From: Solirubrobacteraceae bacterium
Lineage (GTDB): Bacteria; Actinomycetota; Thermoleophilia; Solirubrobacterales; Solirubrobacteraceae
DNA: 7,008 bases
Direction: 5' to 3'
Assembly (NCBI GenBank): GCA_030149625.1
Contig: JASLHP010000181.1
Coordinates: forward strand, 1 to 7,008
The notes beneath the pieces were generated by a model. That model did not search any database. It saw only the letters and a list, made by a program, of their open reading frames with translations, and had not been told where the DNA came from. This document shows, piece after piece, positions 5,383 through 7,008 of this stretch (within the stretch, counting starts at the first letter, position 1; every line of letters begins with the position of its first letter). The position numbers and the translations under genes are program-made.

Positions 5383-5869
5383 CGCCGCGCCGCGCCGCGC
5401 CGCGCGGCTTCGCGGCGACGTAGTCGAGCATTTCGCCGAGATGCCGCTCCCAGCCCTGGTCGTGGTCTTCGCGGTATTCGATCTTGTCCCGCTCGTCGTT
5501 CGTCACGGCGTCGATGCCGCTCTCGAGCACCCGCAGGCGCGTGCCGCCGGCCTCCTCGAGGAGGCTGAACTCGACCAGCGCCGAGTTGCCCTGATCCGGT
5601 TGCGCGCCCTGCGGATGGTTCCAGCGAAAGGCGAAACGGCGGAATGGCTCGGCCTCCACGACCTTGATCGGCACGATCAGGTCCAGCCGCTTGTGTTTGC
5701 CGCGGCCCCCGGGCGTCCACGTGAGCGTGCCGTTCGCACCGGCGCGCGCCTCGAGCTCCGCCTCGTCGCTGAACCAGCGTCTGATCTGCTCGGGTTCGGT
5801 GATCACGCCCCACACGACCTCAGGGCTCGCCTCGATCAGGATCTCTCGTTCGACGCTGTCAGCGGCCAC
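5363..5869 (-). CDS. SRPBCC / AHSA1-family protein
   Basis: A 168-residue START/Bet v 1-like protein of the AHSA1 family, which forms a helix-grip fold around a hydrophobic cavity and binds small lipophilic ligands; in bacteria the ligand is usually unknown. Family marks include VEREILIEASPEVVWGVITEPEQIRRWF (6-33), a central IKVVEAEPFRRFAFRWNHP (68-86), and the end QGWERHLGEMLDYVAA (138-153). The GTG at 5869 is chosen because it follows GGAGGAG by exactly six bases and sits right before the domain; there is no ATG nearby. The last 13 residues are basic/acidic low complexity encoded partly by the CGCCG repeat. It is the first gene of an operon with ArsR (20-base overlap) and DUF899. SRPBCC-ArsR pairing is common in actinobacteria; a joint response to an unknown compound is inferred. 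Confidence 0.9.
   Translation of the reverse strand: MAADSVEREILIEASPEVVWGVITEPEQIRRWFSDEAELEARAGANGTLTWTPGGRGKHKRLDLIVPIKVVEAEPFRRFAFRWNHPQGAQPDQGNSALVEFSLLEEAGGTRLRVLESGIDAVTNDERDKIEYREDHDQGWERHLGEMLDYVAAKPRGAARRGDDDSHR
5383..5402. repeat. Tandem CGCCG pentanucleotide repeat (4 copies)
   Basis: Four perfect copies of CGCCG, followed by a near copy CGCGG, directly abut the ArsR start codon and lie inside the last codons of the SRPBCC gene. The unit is not a multiple of three, so gain or loss of a copy would change the SRPBCC tail frame and the spacing before the ArsR start. Confidence 0.7.
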
Positions 5870-5875
5870 GCTCGG

Positions 5876-5882
5876 CTCCTCC
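5876..5882 (-). promoter_or_regulatory. Ribosome binding site that fixes the GTG start of the SRPBCC gene
   Basis: The minus strand reads GGAGGAG, then six bases, then GTG at 5869-5867. No other start codon in this frame nearby is so placed. Confidence 0.7.
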
Positions 5883-5891
5883 GTTCGATAT

Positions 5892-5906
5892 GCAACCAAT
5901 GGTTGC
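5892..5906. promoter_or_regulatory. Probable ArsR operator of the SRPBCC-ArsR-DUF899 operon
   Basis: GCAACCA-A-TGGTTGC is a perfect palindrome with 7-bp arms, 22 bases upstream of the SRPBCC GTG and just outside its ribosome site. The CAACC/GGTTG half-sites recur before the second ArsR gene at 6816-6851. The position fits repression of the first operon by its own ArsR protein. I could not identify a reliable -35/-10 pair around it. Confidence 0.65.
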
Positions 5907-6014
5907 GGATGTGGGCTGCAAGGTAGCACACGGCAGCGGCGCCCCGGCGGGTAGGGTTTCCGGCGAGGGCGTGAGCGCTTGGCTTGGCCCCGGTCTAGCG
6001 AGGAGGCGACACAG

Positions 6015-6077
6015 ATGAGCGAGCGAAGCGCCCGTCGGCTCGGGCTTGTCGCGGGATTCCCCGGCGTGGAGGGGTAG
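6015..6077 (+). CDS. 20-codon leader peptide, or N-terminal extension of the isomerase cut off by an amber codon
   Basis: ATG at 6015 follows a strong GAGGAGG ribosome site (6000-6006) by eight bases and opens a 20-residue frame beginning MSERSARRLG and ending at TAG 6075-6077. It is in the same frame as the isomerase gene, whose TTG comes one codon after the TAG. An inverted repeat GCCCG-TCGGCT-CGGGC (6030-6045) lies inside it. It may be a translated leader that couples to or attenuates the isomerase, or the original start region separated by a nonsense change. I do not recognise the peptide. Confidence 0.4.
   Translation: MSERSARRLGLVAGFPGVEG
6068..6074 (+). promoter_or_regulatory. Ribosome binding site for the TTG start of the isomerase
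   Basis: GGAGGGG lies six bases before TTG at 6081. An in-frame TAG at 6075 rules out any earlier start that continues into this gene, so this site and TTG decide the start. Confidence 0.7.
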
Positions 6078-6080
6078 ATC

Positions 6081-6788
6081 TTGAGCGCCACTCCAGAAAG
6101 CCAATCGGTGCCGACGCTCACGCGCGCGGGCGACGTGTTCGTGCTCGACCTCGGCGACGGCGAGAACCGTTTCAACGCCACGTTCCTCGACGTCGTCGAA
6201 CGCCATCTCGACGAGGTCCAGGCAGCGCCTGCGCCACGTGCGCTCGTCACCAAGGCCACCGGCAAGTTCTGGTCCAACGGGCTGGACCTAGATTGGATGG
6301 CGGCGAACCAGGAGCAGATCGCGGTGTTCGTGCCCAGAGTGCACGGCCTGCTCGCGCGCGTGCTCGAGCTCGACGTTCCGGCGATCGCGGCGGTGCAGGG
6401 TCACGTCTTTGCCGCCGGCGCGATGCTCGCGCTGGCGCACGACCAGCGCGTGATGCGAGCCGATCGAGGCTTCTTCTGCCTGCCGGAGGTCGACATCGGT
6501 ATCCCGTTCACCGTGGGCATGAACGCGCTGATCGCCGCGCGTCTGCCGGCCCGAATCGCGCACGAGGCGATGACCACGGGCCGGCGCTACGGGGGAGCGG
6601 ACGCGGCCGCGGCCGGGATCGTCGACGAGGCGGCCGCGGAGGATCTCGTGCTGGATACGGCGATCGAGCGTGCCGCGGCGCTCGCGTCGAAGGATCCCGC
6701 GACGTTCGGCGCGATCAAGCGGCGCCTGTACGCGAGCGCGCTTGCCGCGCTGCGGGATCCGGACAACGGCTTGGGGGCGCCTTCGTAG
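6081..6788 (+). CDS. Enoyl-CoA hydratase/isomerase family protein, probably delta3-delta2-enoyl-CoA isomerase-like
   Basis: A 235-residue crotonase-fold protein, the usual length for the shorter enoyl-CoA isomerases. The first oxyanion segment is KFWSNGLDLDW (62-72), in place of the usual F-S-x-G-x-D-L. The second is VQGHVFAAGAMLALAHDQRVM (105-125), with the backbone-donor Gly at 113. Then comes FFCLPEVDIGIPF (131-143), in which Glu136 is at the place of the acid/base Glu of isomerases. The A-A-G / L-A-L-A-H-D / P-E-V-D-I-G pattern resembles plant peroxisomal and actinobacterial delta3-delta2-enoyl-CoA isomerases, which shift a double bond in unsaturated fatty acyl-CoA during beta-oxidation; hydratase activity cannot be excluded. 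The start is TTG, supported by GGAGGGG. Cytoplasmic. It is followed 61 bases later by an ArsR gene with its own operator; a 5-bp hairpin GTCGG-GAG-CCGAC (6788-6800) sits right at its stop. Confidence 0.88.
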   Translation: MSATPESQSVPTLTRAGDVFVLDLGDGENRFNATFLDVVERHLDEVQAAPAPRALVTKATGKFWSNGLDLDWMAANQEQIAVFVPRVHGLLARVLELDVPAIAAVQGHVFAAGAMLALAHDQRVMRADRGFFCLPEVDIGIPFTVGMNALIAARLPARIAHEAMTTGRRYGGADAAAAGIVDEAAAEDLVLDTAIERAAALASKDPATFGAIKRRLYASALAALRDPDNGLGAPS

Positions 6789-6815
6789 TCGGGAGCCGAC
6801 GCGGGAGTCCCACAT

Positions 6816-6851
6816 ATTCAACCGATCAGTTGATAAACTGTTTGGTTGAAT
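6816..6851. promoter_or_regulatory. Composite palindromic operator of the second ArsR gene
   Basis: Outer arms ATTCAACC (6816-6823) and GGTTGAAT (6844-6851) and inner arms CAGTT (6827-6831) and AACTG (6836-6840) share one centre; 15 of 18 base pairs over 36 bp are symmetric. It ends in the ArsR start codon. A possible -10 TAAACT (6834-6839) lies in the middle, so bound repressor would block transcription. Its half-sites match those at 5892-5906. Confidence 0.7.
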
Positions 6852-7008
6852 GCCGACACAGACCGACCACGACCAGCTGAGCGCGACGTTCGCCGCGCTC
6901 GCCGACCCTACGCGCCGCGCGATACTCGTCCGGCTCGCGCGGGACGGCGAGGTCACCGTCAACGAGCTCGCGGAGCCGTTCCCGGTGAGCGTGCAGGCCG
7001 TCTCCAAG
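6850..7008 (+). CDS. ArsR-family regulator, N-terminal part (3' end outside window)
   Basis: The first 53 residues of a winged helix-turn-helix protein: LSATFAALADPTRRAILVRLARDGEVTVNELAEPFPVSVQAVSK carries the ArsR signature up to the middle of the recognition helix, and the frame is open to the right edge. There is no Cys so far, as in the first ArsR. The recognition helix (VSVQAVSK) closely resembles that of the upstream ArsR (VTRQAVAK), in line with their related operators. There is no ribosome site before the ATG at 6850, and the likely -10 is about ten bases upstream, so the message is probably leaderless. By analogy with the first ArsR, an SRPBCC/AHSA1 gene is likely to follow beyond the window. 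Confidence 0.88.
   Translation, partial: MPTQTDHDQLSATFAALADPTRRAILVRLARDGEVTVNELAEPFPVSVQAVSK

Noticed and set aside
5231..5926. A 231-codon plus-strand frame opposite the SRPBCC gene
   Set aside because: It is antisense to a well-matched AHSA1 domain and shows no motif of its own.
6288..7007. A 239-codon minus-strand open frame opposite the isomerase and second ArsR
   Set aside because: The plus strand holds clear crotonase-fold and ArsR signatures here; the minus product has no family pattern.
1..7008. CRISPR array, tRNA, rRNA, insertion sequence or defence system
   Set aside because: No regularly spaced repeats, cloverleaf sequence, transposase motif or defence-associated domain was visible on either strand.

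Overview
The window is GC-rich chromosomal DNA packed with short transcription units, each with its own regulator. The base composition, GTG and TTG starts, apparently leaderless regulator genes, ArsR/SRPBCC pairing and a PASTA domain with a Cys pair all suggest an Actinomycetota genome, perhaps class Thermoleophilia (Solirubrobacter/Gaiella-like). The placement is inferred from protein style; no rRNA or other marker gene is present. I see no tRNA, rRNA, CRISPR array, insertion sequence or defence system.

Left part (1-2794, plus strand). The 3' end of a gene whose product ends in a charged helix plus a PASTA domain runs in from the left edge. About 345 bases with no convincing gene follow. 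Then come a serine alpha/beta hydrolase (729-1682), a small NTF2/SnoaL-like protein (1726-2187) and an AraC-type regulator (2204-2794). The AraC protein keeps its DNA-binding half but seems to have lost nearly all of its cupin sensor, and its 3' end runs antisense into the next gene.

Middle (2725-5869). A TetR regulator (minus) and an Asp-nucleophile alpha/beta hydrolase (plus) are divergent around a 19-bp palindrome. The palindrome lies between and over the promoter elements, which is a textbook local repressor/target layout. The hydrolase converges, seven bases apart, on a minus-strand operon read in the order SRPBCC/AHSA1 protein, ArsR regulator, DUF899 thioredoxin-like protein. The operon's genes overlap by 20 and 4 nt, and a GCAACCA-A-TGGTTGC palindrome lies just upstream.

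Right part (5870-7008, plus strand). A 20-codon reading frame with a strong ribosome binding site ends at an amber codon in frame with, and just before, an enoyl-CoA hydratase/isomerase-family gene (6081-6788). The start of a second ArsR gene (6850 to the edge) follows, preceded by a 36-bp composite palindrome with the same CAACC/GGTTG half-sites as the first ArsR operator.

Overall this looks like a catabolic and stress-response neighbourhood of small autoregulated modules. The strongest points for follow-up are the two related ArsR operators, the TetR operator/promoter arrangement, the sensor-less AraC protein, the hydrolase lacking a canonical catalytic His, and the amber-interrupted leader of the isomerase gene.
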